This document shows, piece after piece, positions 43,571 to 52,359 of a stretch of 64,000 bases of DNA. This DNA comes from Aquimarina sp. MMG016 (GTDB lineage: Bacteria > Bacteroidota > Bacteroidia > Flavobacteriales > Flavobacteriaceae). The notes under the pieces are model-generated. The model was not told the DNA's origin, did no database searches, and worked only from the letters and a program-made list of their open reading frames with translations. Both the position numbers and the translations under genes were made by a program. The stretch's first letter is position 1; each line of letters starts with the position of its first letter. The stretch spans positions 1 to 64,000 of the forward strand of contig NZ_JAGJEA010000018.1 of the NCBI RefSeq assembly GCF_018100805.1. Reading direction: 5' to 3'.

Positions 43571-44449
43571 ATGAAAACAAGATTTTTAAAAACGCTCGCA
43601 ATAATGATTATGCTGGGGATTGTATTGGTTGCCTGTGAGGACAGAAACGAAGAACTACAAGAAGAACAATTACTAGAGCAGGAGATACAGGATACTCCTA
43701 CTGAGGATGCTAAGTATCTTAATGAAGTAAGTGGTATATCTGTAGAAGTTGCAAAAATTCAAAAAGACGGACATCAGTATCAATTTATTGCTTTAGGAGA
43801 AGAAGATGAAATGATTGTGTTAGAATCACTATATGGAGTTTCTGCAAAGAATCAGGACGAAAGCTTACATAGTATAAATCGATCACCTTTTGATCTTTTT
43901 GTATCCTTGACGGCAAGTGCAGTTGCAGTACCCGAACGTATCGCTAAAACAGCAGAAGGGTCTGAACTACAACTATCCGGTAGAGCCATAGAAAAGTCGG
44001 GGGCAGTAGTAGAATTTTTGGATCCAAATTATGTAACACCATCTATAACAGCAAAAGCGTGTACTGATGTAGGATCCACCAATTTTAGAAACTGGTATTG
44101 CTGGGGCTCTCCTGTGGTATCAACACCGTCAGATATCCGTTTCTGTGATAGTGGATTATGGACCTCCTTGACTCGTAGTTCTTATTACGGAGGAGATTGG
44201 AAAGAACTGGATGATACCCAAACCTATACTAATGTTGTATGCGGTACCACCAGATTACAATTTTATGCCTGGGAGAATACTGCTTCCTGGCCATTTAGTG
44301 ATTGGAAGTGGGTACTTAAGTATCAAGTAGATCTTCCTAACGGAATCTGGTACTACTATTACTATACCTCTACCAATACTGAGCGACAAGTAAAAAGAAC
44401 CCGTCCTTATAACTCAGGTTCGTTTAGAGCAGGTACTCGATTCTTTTAG
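43571..44449 (+). CDS. Lipoprotein of unknown function, 292 aa
   Basis: A lipoprotein signal (MKTRFLKTLAIMIMLGIVLVAC, Cys22) is followed by a very acidic stretch, EDRNEELQEEQLLEQE. The first half (about 40-160) is a soluble domain; the second half (about 165-292) is rich in Trp, Tyr and Cys, with FRNWYCWGSP, WKELDDTQTY and a run of Tyr near residue 263. I do not recognise the family. A terminator hairpin follows at 44479-44514. The aromatic C-terminus is reminiscent in style of the tail on the metalloprotease at 2460-3491, though not clearly homologous. Confidence 0.8.
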   Translation: MKTRFLKTLAIMIMLGIVLVACEDRNEELQEEQLLEQEIQDTPTEDAKYLNEVSGISVEVAKIQKDGHQYQFIALGEEDEMIVLESLYGVSAKNQDESLHSINRSPFDLFVSLTASAVAVPERIAKTAEGSELQLSGRAIEKSGAVVEFLDPNYVTPSITAKACTDVGSTNFRNWYCWGSPVVSTPSDIRFCDSGLWTSLTRSSYYGGDWKELDDTQTYTNVVCGTTRLQFYAWENTASWPFSDWKWVLKYQVDLPNGIWYYYYYTSTNTERQVKRTRPYNSGSFRAGTRFF

Positions 44450-44478
44450 AATTGTAACTATTCTACAATACAACTCAC

Positions 44479-44520
44479 ACAACCCGGAATGTCTTTACAG
44501 ATATTCTGGGTTGTTTATAT
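44479..44520 (+). terminator. Rho-independent terminator after the lipoprotein gene
   Basis: ACAACCCGGAAT (44479-44490) pairs with ATTCTGGGTTGT (44503-44514), one G-T wobble among 12 pairs, followed by a T/A-rich stretch. It lies 30 bases after the lipoprotein stop. Confidence 0.75.
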
Positions 44521-44661
44521 TAAAGTGAAATTAATGTATAGTTTGTATTTCTTGCTCTACAAACAAAAAGAGATTCACTTTAACATAGAAAAAAACACAG
44601 TGCATTTAGAACGGTGTAAAACCCTTAATTATGAACAGGTATATTTATATATAGATGTAGT

Positions 44662-45339
44662 TTAAAAAACTGTATAAATCTTAGTTACTATTACCCCTTT
44701 ACCGTCATGTAAAGGAACAGTCAATAATTGTTTTTCTTCTTTTATTTTAAAATTGAATGGTGGAGCTAATAGGTTTATTCCACTTTGTTTTTTTAATCTA
44801 ATTCCTTGTCCCGAAATAATCTCTTTATTGGGTACAAAATCTCCTTCAGGCACATGTTCTGTTACAATAACATACTTAAAATCTGCTAATTTATTCACTA
44901 TACGTTCTACTTCGGCATTAGATAAATGCTGTAGTACTTGTCTTAGCAAAACACAGTCACCAGGAGGCAAATCATCCAACGAAATATCCAAACAACGGAA
45001 TTCTAAATTATCTGCTATAAATTTTTCTTTATTATGTGCTATAAGATCTGCTACTATATCCACTGCAACGTACTTTTTAGTATGCTTCACCAATTCTTTT
45101 CCAACATTAAAATCACCACAACCTAAATCACATACAACAAGAGGGTTTTTAAAAGATGTTAAAAATGATGTTACAACACCTATATACGGGCTTATAATCT
45201 CAGGATGATGCGATCCTATACCCGAATAAAAATCTAATGTACTGCCGCCCCAAAGTTTCATTTCATAAATCTGCTCCATAACATCTTTAGTAGGCCAAGG
45301 TTTCTTTATTCTTTTAGTTTCACTTTCCTTCTTCTTCAT
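44662..45339 (-). CDS. SAM-dependent methyltransferase, 225 aa
   Basis: A Rossmann-fold methyltransferase. Motif I is VVCDLGCGDFNVG, the acidic end of strand 2 is VAVDIV, and motif IV is around DCVLLRQVLQHL. The substrate is not predictable. The ATG at 45337-45339 (MKKKESETK) is preferred; a GTG six bases upstream is in frame. It is transcribed leftward, with no same-direction neighbour nearby. Confidence 0.85.
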   Translation of the reverse strand: MKKKESETKRIKKPWPTKDVMEQIYEMKLWGGSTLDFYSGIGSHHPEIISPYIGVVTSFLTSFKNPLVVCDLGCGDFNVGKELVKHTKKYVAVDIVADLIAHNKEKFIADNLEFRCLDISLDDLPPGDCVLLRQVLQHLSNAEVERIVNKLADFKYVIVTEHVPEGDFVPNKEIISGQGIRLKKQSGINLLAPPFNFKIKEEKQLLTVPLHDGKGVIVTKIYTVF

Positions 45340-45493
45340 AAACACTTTTTATTGGTCTGTATAAGCTATAAAAGTATAAATAAATCATTGGGGGTATTAC
45401 CATATAAGTAATAACAATTTAATTACTTTTAATTTATTAATTTTATTTCTTAAAAAGAAGTCATTTCCAATTTCTAAGATTTAAGGTGTATCC

Positions 45494-46348
45494 ATGACCA
45501 GAGATTTCATACATATCAATGACTTTATCATTCTTGTTGAAGAGGCCAGTGCAAAAACCATCGAAATCGATATTTGTCGTTTTGAAGAGCCTTTAATTGC
45601 TATTGCATTTTATGGGGTTGGTGACGTAGACCTTTCAGTAAAATTTGAACAAAAGCAAAAAGACTTTCACCATACCAGAGGGTTAGCGCTTTCTTTTTAT
45701 GCGGATGAAAAGGTAGAGTTTGAGCATACTATATCGCCCGATAAAAATCTAGAATGTATAGTGGTAGCTACAGCCTTACGTAATCTAGACCATTTACCGA
45801 ATCAAGAGGGTGAAATTTTTGCGGAACTACTAGAAAAATTAGTTAATCCAAGCGATCATTATGTAGAAGGACCAAGCTTTTTTATGACTCCTGAAATGGA
45901 GAGAATAGTAGATGCTATTTTTACTAATGAATATATAGGGAAGACAAAAATGATGTTTTTTAGAAGTCAAATTACTGCATTACTTTCTCATTTTTTCGGG
46001 CAGCTGGCGCTACTACAAGAATCTGCATCAAAACCTCATCATCGGGACAAACTAAATCAAGTAAAAGACATTTTATTGTCAAATATAGAAAACCCTCCCT
46101 CCCTTACCGAACTTTCTAAACAAATAGGGTTTAACACTACTAAACTCAAAAAGGAATTCAAAGAGGTTTTTGGAGTACCAGTATTTAAATACCTTCAAAA
46201 TGAACGATTATCATCAGCTCATAAACTCATAAGTGAGAAAAAGGCAACAGTGCAAGAAGCAGCCTGGCAAGTTGGTTATGATAGCCTCAGTTCTTTCTCT
46301 AATGCTTTTGCAAAAAAATTTGGTTATAGACCTAGTCAAATCAAATAA
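45494..46348 (+). CDS. AraC-family transcriptional regulator, 284 aa
   Basis: The C-terminal double helix-turn-helix (about 195-284) is clear: LTELSKQIGFNTTKLKKEFKE, VFKYLQNERLSSAHKLI and YDSLSSFSNAFAKKFGYRPSQ. The N-terminal part (1-170) has a cupin-like strand pattern. It resembles PchR-type regulators. It precedes small, DUF1772 and NmrA-like genes in the same direction (46442-48103), which are the likely targets. Confidence 0.9.
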   Translation: MTRDFIHINDFIILVEEASAKTIEIDICRFEEPLIAIAFYGVGDVDLSVKFEQKQKDFHHTRGLALSFYADEKVEFEHTISPDKNLECIVVATALRNLDHLPNQEGEIFAELLEKLVNPSDHYVEGPSFFMTPEMERIVDAIFTNEYIGKTKMMFFRSQITALLSHFFGQLALLQESASKPHHRDKLNQVKDILLSNIENPPSLTELSKQIGFNTTKLKKEFKEVFGVPVFKYLQNERLSSAHKLISEKKATVQEAAWQVGYDSLSSFSNAFAKKFGYRPSQIK

Positions 46349-46441
46349 CGCACTTTTCGAACAAATCAAACTTCTCCTCGAATAAATCTTTCGACGTCTT
46401 TTCACTGAAATTTGCTTCATCAAACCACTAAAAATAGTTGA

Positions 46442-46657
46442 ATGATGACAGCATTAGTAAAACTTATTATCGGATTAAGTTTATCATTAAGCGCAGCGCT
46501 TACGGCCTTTCAAAAACCTAACAAAGGCTTTACATTTCTATCACCAGCAAAAGTTACTGTTGTGGACTCCACCAGCATAAAAGCCTTTCTAATTTTGTAT
46601 AGTACAACAAATGCTACATCTATTATCCAAAATTACTTAACTGGATTACATCCGTAA
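46442..46657 (+). CDS. Small exported protein, 71 aa
   Basis: The N-terminus (MMTALVKLIIGLSLSLSAALTA) is a signal-like hydrophobic stretch; the rest (about 50 residues) has a Ser/Thr-rich character. No family is recognised. It sits 14 bases before the DUF1772 gene in the same direction, which supports that it is real. It starts at 46442 or at the next ATG, 46445. Confidence 0.55.
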   Translation: MMTALVKLIIGLSLSLSAALTAFQKPNKGFTFLSPAKVTVVDSTSIKAFLILYSTTNATSIIQNYLTGLHP

Positions 46658-46670
46658 AAAATCAATAGCA

Positions 46671-47159
46671 ATGGAACTCTCATTAAGATCAATAACACTA
46701 TTATTAAGCCTTATAGGCACTGGGCTAACAGCTGGTTTATGCTTTACCTGGTCAAATGCAATCATTCCAGGAATTGGACGATTGGACAACTTAACATTTC
46801 TTCAGTCATTCCAGGCTATGAATCGTGTCATAATTAATCCTAGTTTTTTAATTACATTTTTCGGTCCGGTCATTCTACTCTTTTTAAACGCTTATTTAAG
46901 TAGACATACTAATATCTTCTGGTTATTTCTACTTGTGGCTATCCTATTTTTTATGGGAGTAGGTATGGTCACTATATTCAAGAATATACCCCTTAATGAA
47001 ATACTAGACCAAACACTATTAGAAACTATCTCTCAACAAGAGCTAGCAGATTTGCGACAGACTTTTGAAAAACCTTGGACTCGTTGGCATATGATAAGAA
47101 CGATTACTTCTTTTATGGCTTTTATATTGCTTCTTACGGGACTGCTATTCTATAAATAA
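46671..47159 (+). CDS. DUF1772-family membrane protein, 162 aa
   Basis: A four-helix membrane protein. Seen: an N-terminal helix (LLLSLIGTGLTAGLCF), the conserved AMNRVIINPSFLITFFGP region, a middle helix pair and a C-terminal helix after WTRWHMIRTITSF. DUF1772 members are related to anthrone oxygenases; bacterial members have no assigned role. It is in line with the NmrA-like gene downstream (98 bases). Confidence 0.85.
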   Translation: MELSLRSITLLLSLIGTGLTAGLCFTWSNAIIPGIGRLDNLTFLQSFQAMNRVIINPSFLITFFGPVILLFLNAYLSRHTNIFWLFLLVAILFFMGVGMVTIFKNIPLNEILDQTLLETISQQELADLRQTFEKPWTRWHMIRTITSFMAFILLLTGLLFYK

Positions 47160-47257
47160 AACGAACAAAGAAATAAAAAACAAAAGGCTTCAATTCCTTG
47201 AAGTTCAATATTCAATAATAACCCACTTGCCAAACGGCAGGTATTAAAACTAAAAAA

Positions 47258-48103
47258 ATGAAATCAGAAAACATCTTAGTTATTGGTGGAACCGGAAAAA
47301 CCGGAAGAAGAATTGTCAATCTACTAGAAGGACTTGGTCACAATGTACGTGTAGGTTCTAGATCTGTCCAACCATCGTTTGACTGGCACCAACCGGAAAA
47401 TTGGTCACAAACCTTAGAAGGTATGGATAAAGTATACATTACCTACCAACCGGATCTAGCCGTCCCCGGGGCATTAGAAGCCATTGAACAATTAATAAAA
47501 GAGGCTAAAAATGCTTCCATAAAAAAGCTGGTACTCTTATCAGGTAAAGGTGAACGGGAGGCCGAATTATGTGAGCAAGTAGTTATCCACTCAGGAATCG
47601 AATATACCATAGTAAGAGCTAGTTGGTTCAACCAAAATTTTAGTGAGAATTTTTTGTTAGATCCAATTTTGGATGGATTTGTAGCACTACCGCAAGCCGA
47701 GGTAAAAATTCCTTTTGTAGATACTGATGATATTGCAGAAGTTGCTGTTAAAGCACTATTAGAAGACGAACATAATAACCAAACATATCAGCTTACGGGT
47801 CCTGAAGCACTTACGTTCAGACAAGCCATTGATACTATCGCAAAAGTAAGTAAACGTTCTATAACCTTTATACCGATCTCAATACAAGAATATTCGGATG
47901 GTATGCGAAGTGCAAAACTACCTGAAGACTTTATTTGGCTCATTGAATATTTATTCACCGAGGTTTTGGGTAACCCCAAGAATTCAGAAATCACTAATGA
48001 TGTGGAAAAAGTACTTAAAAGGAAACCTAAAAGCTTTACAGAATATGCACAGAAAGTTGCGACCACAAGAGTTTGGGATGCTCGTATAAAACAATCTATC
48101 TAA
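47258..48103 (+). CDS. NmrA-like NAD(P)-binding protein, 281 aa
   Basis: An atypical short-chain dehydrogenase-like protein. Seen: the Rossmann motif VIGGTGKTGRRIV (5-17), KLVLLSGKGE, YTIVRASWFNQNF and a C-terminal half similar to NmrA/TMR-type proteins (PEALTFRQAIDTIAKVS). Related proteins bind NAD(P) or reduce quinones; the exact activity is unknown. It is last in the AraC-small-DUF1772-NmrA group, with a terminator just after. Confidence 0.88.
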   Translation: MKSENILVIGGTGKTGRRIVNLLEGLGHNVRVGSRSVQPSFDWHQPENWSQTLEGMDKVYITYQPDLAVPGALEAIEQLIKEAKNASIKKLVLLSGKGEREAELCEQVVIHSGIEYTIVRASWFNQNFSENFLLDPILDGFVALPQAEVKIPFVDTDDIAEVAVKALLEDEHNNQTYQLTGPEALTFRQAIDTIAKVSKRSITFIPISIQEYSDGMRSAKLPEDFIWLIEYLFTEVLGNPKNSEITNDVEKVLKRKPKSFTEYAQKVATTRVWDARIKQSI

Positions 48104-48108
48104 TCCAT

Positions 48109-48150
48109 AAGATCTGAGGGTAGTAAAAATTACAACCCTCAGATCTTTTA
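48109..48150 (+). terminator. Rho-independent terminator after the NmrA-like gene
   Basis: AAGATCTGAGGGT (48109-48121) and ACCCTCAGATCTT (48135-48147) form a perfect 13-pair stem followed by T's, starting five bases after the NmrA-like stop. Confidence 0.85.
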
Positions 48151-48398
48151 AGCTAAACAACCAAGTAGTAAAAACTATTCCAAATATGGATAAAAACAAT
48201 TAAGGTTTTGTTTCTTAACCCAAAGTCTGTACTTTTAAACTCGTTCAGATCAATGTATATTTATACATCTTATGATTCATATTCCAAACTAATTTTATAC
48301 AACCTATGTAAGCTTTATTAACTAAACACCAACACTTAGACCTGTTTTTAGACAAGAATGGTTGTACTTACACTTAAAAATCTAATTCATTACACTTT

Positions 48399-49664
48399 AT
48401 GAATCAAAAAAAAGCTCCCTGGTACTTTCTCTTTCTACTTATTTTGGCAGGAGAATCCGTATTTATTCTTCCGTTTGTGCTTGCCAGAGTTTTTAGACCT
48501 ACGGTGCTGGAAGCATTTAGTCTGGACAACCTTCAGTTAGGCATTTGTTTCTCTATATATGGCATTGTAGCTTTATTATCCTATCTCTTTGGAGGACCCC
48601 TGGCCGATAAATTCCCTCCAAGAAAATTAATAGCCGTGGCACTTTGGATGACTGCTTTAGGAGGATTGGTTTATGCTACATTCCCAAGTTATACAGTATT
48701 AAAAATATTATATGGGTATTGGGGGTTTACTACCATCTTTTTATTCTGGGCACCAATGATCAAAGCCACCCGGGTTTGGGGTGGATCTACTTCACAAGGT
48801 AAGGCATTTGGATTTTTAGACGGTGGACGAGGATTAGTAGGAGCGTTATTTGGAGCCATGGGAGTTTTTATATTCTCTTTGTTTATAACCTCAGACATAT
48901 CTGAAGCTACTGTTCCGGAAAACAGAGCAGCTTTTAAGCAAGTGATACTGGTAACTGCTGGTATTGTAACTCTGGTGGGATTAGCAGTATGGTTCTTTAT
49001 GAAATTGGATCGCGAAACAGAACAAGAGATTATCCTGGAAAAAATAACCATATCACAAATTGCAGAAGTATTACGCTTACCCTCAGTATGGTTATTGATG
49101 ATCATCATTTTATGCGCTTATGTAGGCTATAAAATCACCGATGTGTTTTCGTTATATGCACAGGATGTGATGTTATATGACCAGGTGCAATCAGCCCAGG
49201 TAGGTACTTTTTTACTATTTGTTCGTCCGGTAATTGGTGTTCTTATCGGGATATTAGCAGACCGCTCACAAATCACTTTCTGGTTAGTCGTTAGTTTTAT
49301 TGTTTCATTCCTAGGGGCTTTGTTGTTTGCTCTGGGCTTGATTTCAAATTCTGCAACGGTTTTATTCTTTATTTCGATTTTAGTTGTGGCAACCGGAGTA
49401 TATGCCGCACGTTCTCTTTACTTTGCAGTAATGCAGAGAGGCCAAATTCCTTTGGTTCTTACTGGAACTGCTGTGGGCCTTATTTCTCTTATAGGGTATA
49501 CGCCCGATATATTCGCTGGACCCGCAATGGGATATTTACTGGATAATTCACCAGGGATAAAAGGTCATCAACATGTATTCTGGATGTTGGCTTTATTTTC
49601 TTGTATAGGTGGTATTGCAGCTTGGTATTATTATCGATTATATAGACAGAAGGCACAACAATAA
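48399..49664 (+). CDS. MFS transporter, 421 aa
   Basis: A major-facilitator carrier with about 12 hydrophobic segments. Seen: the loop 2-3 motif GGPLADKFPPRKL (about 65-77), GFLDGGRGLVGALFGAMG and GILADRSQ between helices 8 and 9. It resembles the anion or organic-acid porters, but the substrate is not predictable. The 295-base region before it has the NmrA terminator and otherwise no feature, so it has its own promoter. Confidence 0.88.
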   Translation: MNQKKAPWYFLFLLILAGESVFILPFVLARVFRPTVLEAFSLDNLQLGICFSIYGIVALLSYLFGGPLADKFPPRKLIAVALWMTALGGLVYATFPSYTVLKILYGYWGFTTIFLFWAPMIKATRVWGGSTSQGKAFGFLDGGRGLVGALFGAMGVFIFSLFITSDISEATVPENRAAFKQVILVTAGIVTLVGLAVWFFMKLDRETEQEIILEKITISQIAEVLRLPSVWLLMIIILCAYVGYKITDVFSLYAQDVMLYDQVQSAQVGTFLLFVRPVIGVLIGILADRSQITFWLVVSFIVSFLGALLFALGLISNSATVLFFISILVVATGVYAARSLYFAVMQRGQIPLVLTGTAVGLISLIGYTPDIFAGPAMGYLLDNSPGIKGHQHVFWMLALFSCIGGIAAWYYYRLYRQKAQQ

Positions 49665-49862
49665 ACATTTTTAAGAAGCATTATCAAATTTAGACTACAC
49701 AAATCATAACCTTGTATGGATTAGCTTTACTTTTAATCATTATCTTTTACATAAAAACACAAACACATTGTAACAATAAAACAGTAATACTGTCACTACT
49801 CTATGACAGTAAACTCTCCTTACTAGAGAATTTTATCGTAACCGCGATTATTTTTAACAAGG

Positions 49863-51011
49863 CTAATCCGTGATATGTAATTCTATATTTGTTATGGTTT
49901 TTTCAATTGCTCTAAGTTGTGACAAAATACCATTTTCTGTATTCGCTAAAATGATCAACTTCGAGTTACTTTTAGGAACATTAATAAATATTGCATTAAA
50001 TCCTGCAATATCGCCACCGTGCGATATAACTTTGGTATCAAAATTATCCATAATTTGAAATCCCAATCCATAGCCGAATTTATCAATGTTATTTGGGAAA
50101 TTTGGGTATTGACCTGAAGGTGAGTATAACGATTCATAAACCCTACTCCCATTACTTAATAAAGCATAAGATATCATAGTTGCTAATGTTTCTTTTCTTA
50201 CTAATGTACCCAACTGAAGAGCATTTGCAAATTTTAACAAATCTGTTGCTGTTGACCTTAAACCACCTGCAGAAAAAGGCATTGCATAAGCATCAGGAAT
50301 TCCAAATTTATGACTATCCTCATGTAGATATGTATACCCTTTTGCATAACCTTCTGTATTCGAATCAGAATATTCCATTTCTGTATTCTTCATACCAGAA
50401 GGAATAAAAATATTTTCACTAATGTAATCAGCATAAGACTGTTTAGAAACCAGTTGTATAATTTCTCCAAGGAGCACATAATTACTATTAGAATAGTTGT
50501 GATAGCTCCCTGGTTCAAAATCTGATATTCGATTCATTCTTTCTAAATACACATGTGGGTTCTTACACATAGGAAAATTTTTAGGCTCATCCTTTGGCAT
50601 TCCTCCTTCCCACCAATTAGGTATCCCAGATGTATGTGATAATAAATGATATATAGTAATTGAACTTCCGTTAGGAAAATTCGGAAAAAACCTATTAATA
50701 GTATTATCCAAAGATATTTCTTCTCGTTCTACAAGTTGCATAATCGCAGTAGCAGTAATTGGTTTAGTAACAGATGCTATTCTAAACTTCGTCTGTTCAT
50801 TAACATAAATCTTATTTTCAATATCTGCAAAACCATACTGACCGACTATGGATTCTGCATTTCCAATTTGCATGGCATAGCTAACACCGGCTGTAAATTC
50901 ATCATCAACTAATTCTTTTATTAAATCAGTTATTTTGTCTGAGTTATATTTTGGATCTGTATTGGTACAACTTATACTACAAATGAGAAAGGTGATAAGG
51001 TAATATCGCAT
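49863..51011 (-). CDS. Serine hydrolase lipoprotein, beta-lactamase (class C-like) fold, 382 aa
   Basis: Lipoprotein signal with Cys15 in SISC, then a beta-lactamase-related fold. Catalytic motifs: SVTK (Ser80-Lys83), YSN (173-175) and a C-terminal HGGDIAG in place of KTG. Family members include D-aminopeptidases, esterases and penicillin-binding-like enzymes; antibiotic resistance is not implied. It reads leftward from the XRE-type gene, with about 100 bases between. Confidence 0.88.
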   Translation of the reverse strand: MRYYLITFLICSISCTNTDPKYNSDKITDLIKELVDDEFTAGVSYAMQIGNAESIVGQYGFADIENKIYVNEQTKFRIASVTKPITATAIMQLVEREEISLDNTINRFFPNFPNGSSITIYHLLSHTSGIPNWWEGGMPKDEPKNFPMCKNPHVYLERMNRISDFEPGSYHNYSNSNYVLLGEIIQLVSKQSYADYISENIFIPSGMKNTEMEYSDSNTEGYAKGYTYLHEDSHKFGIPDAYAMPFSAGGLRSTATDLLKFANALQLGTLVRKETLATMISYALLSNGSRVYESLYSPSGQYPNFPNNIDKFGYGLGFQIMDNFDTKVISHGGDIAGFNAIFINVPKSNSKLIILANTENGILSQLRAIEKTITNIELHITD

Positions 51012-51111
51012 ATATTTTGCTTTTTTGTTCGCACAAATATATTGTCCAGCAAAAGCTAATAGAATAAAAATATTACGCCATTTTTATGACATTATTATGA
51101 CAGGGATTGAT

Positions 51112-51684
51112 TCATAATATGTTAGGAACAAAATCCAATACCGATTCTTTTGAACTTAACTTATATGCAGTCCTGAGAATAATAGTTGTATTAACTATAA
51201 CTGAAATAAAATATACCAAAACATAAGAAGGAATTTTCGAACCTCTAAACATCTCAAATGAAAATGATAAAACCATAGGAATTATTACCATGAAGAGAAG
51301 TGTAAAAAAAGACCATAATATTTGAAAACTTAGTATTCTCTTAGCATAACCTTCGGGTTTAATTATATGTTGGTTTTTATAGTAAATATATAATGGTAAA
51401 ATCACATTGGCAAGCGGTATAACCAGGACCAAAAGAGCACTAAAATTCATCCATTTCAAAACATTATCGTTGTCAGTATCTATATTCAATCCAGATGCTA
51501 ACAATTCATCATTTTTGATCCCTAAAGCCATTGCTATAGCTGAAAGTGTATGAGCACTTCCTTCTGAGGCACCTTTCTCAATCCGCTGAATGGTTCTAAT
51601 AGATAAGCCAGATTTTTCAGACAGGCCTTGCTGTGAAAGCCCATTCAATTTTCTATAATATTTTACTTTGTCTTTGGATAACAT
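51112..51684 (-). CDS. XRE-type regulator with C-terminal membrane segments, 190 aa
   Basis: The N-terminal helix-turn-helix (about 1-60: KLNGLSQQGLSEKSGLSIRTIQRIEKG, split over two helices) is followed by four hydrophobic segments (about 80-180) like the DUF4870-type membrane tail. Membrane-tethered XRE regulators of this layout are common in Bacteroidota; their targets are not known. Upstream of the serine hydrolase gene in the same direction, so possibly its regulator. Confidence 0.85.
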   Translation of the reverse strand: MLSKDKVKYYRKLNGLSQQGLSEKSGLSIRTIQRIEKGASEGSAHTLSAIAMALGIKNDELLASGLNIDTDNDNVLKWMNFSALLVLVIPLANVILPLYIYYKNQHIIKPEGYAKRILSFQILWSFFTLLFMVIIPMVLSFSFEMFRGSKIPSYVLVYFISVIVNTTIILRTAYKLSSKESVLDFVPNIL

Positions 51685-51937
51685 TAATAAAAATGTCTGT
51701 AAAAAATTTACGGCAAGTTACAAATTCAAAAACTGAACTGAATACATAGAAGATAATACTATAAACTTAATCATATTATGATTTCAGTACATTAGTTCAC
51801 CCATTCTACCAATTTCGTAGTGATCACATAACCAAGTTTATATATAATTTTAAAAATAATGAATTAAATTACTATAAATCAAATAAATGGCACCATCTTT
51901 GCAAAACATAAAGTATTATAAATTTAATTACATTACA

Positions 51938-52129
51938 ATGAACAAAGGAACAGTAAAATTCTTCAATGACGCTAAAGGTTTTGGTTTTATCACTGAAGAA
52001 GGTGCTAACAAAGATCATTTTGTACACATTTCTGGATTAGTAGACGAAATTCGCGAAGGCGATGAAGTTGAATTCGATCTAAAAGAAGGTAACAAAGGAT
52101 TAAACGCAGTGAACGTAAAAGTTATCTAA
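51938..52129 (+). CDS. Cold-shock protein (CspA family), 63 aa
   Basis: A single cold-shock domain that binds single-stranded RNA and DNA. Seen: MNKGTVKFFNDAKGFGFI (RNP1 KGFGFI), DHFVHIS (RNP2) and VEFDLKEG. The frame stays open upstream to 51887, but the ATG at 51938 is the family start. A strong terminator follows at 52152-52179. Next gene: DEAD-box helicase, a natural partner in cold adaptation. Confidence 0.95.
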   Translation: MNKGTVKFFNDAKGFGFITEEGANKDHFVHISGLVDEIREGDEVEFDLKEGNKGLNAVNVKVI

Positions 52130-52151
52130 TACATATACTTCTAAGTTTAAT

Positions 52152-52182
52152 AAAAGCTCATCAATATTGATGGGCTTTTTTA
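52152..52182 (+). terminator. Rho-independent terminator after the cold-shock gene
   Basis: AAAAGCTCATCA (52152-52163) pairs with TGATGGGCTTTT (52168-52179), with one wobble, and ends in a T-run. The cold-shock gene is thus a separate transcript from the helicase. Confidence 0.8.
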
Positions 52183-52359
52183 GTACCCAATTACGCCAAA
52201 TGGTTTGGTTTAAAAAGTGTACTTTCGCATCCCTATAAAAATAACTGATTATGAAGCGCATACACGAATACAAAAAGGCTATTTGTAGATGTTATTCGTG
52301 CAGAAGCTTAACTATATCATCGTACATTACGTACATATCTTAACTAAAATCTATTTTAT

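Noticed and set aside
49863..51011. Beta-lactamase resistance gene
   Set aside because: The SxxK and YxN motifs show the fold only; the HGG C-terminal motif and lipoprotein form fit general serine hydrolases, so resistance is not claimed.
51894..51901. CATCTTTG as a -7 promoter element for the cold-shock gene
   Set aside because: One mismatch to TAnnTTTG and no convincing -33 element, so I do not call it.
52251..52343. 30-codon frame between the cold-shock and helicase genes
   Set aside because: Short, no recognisable feature, and may be part of a structured leader; not supported as a gene.
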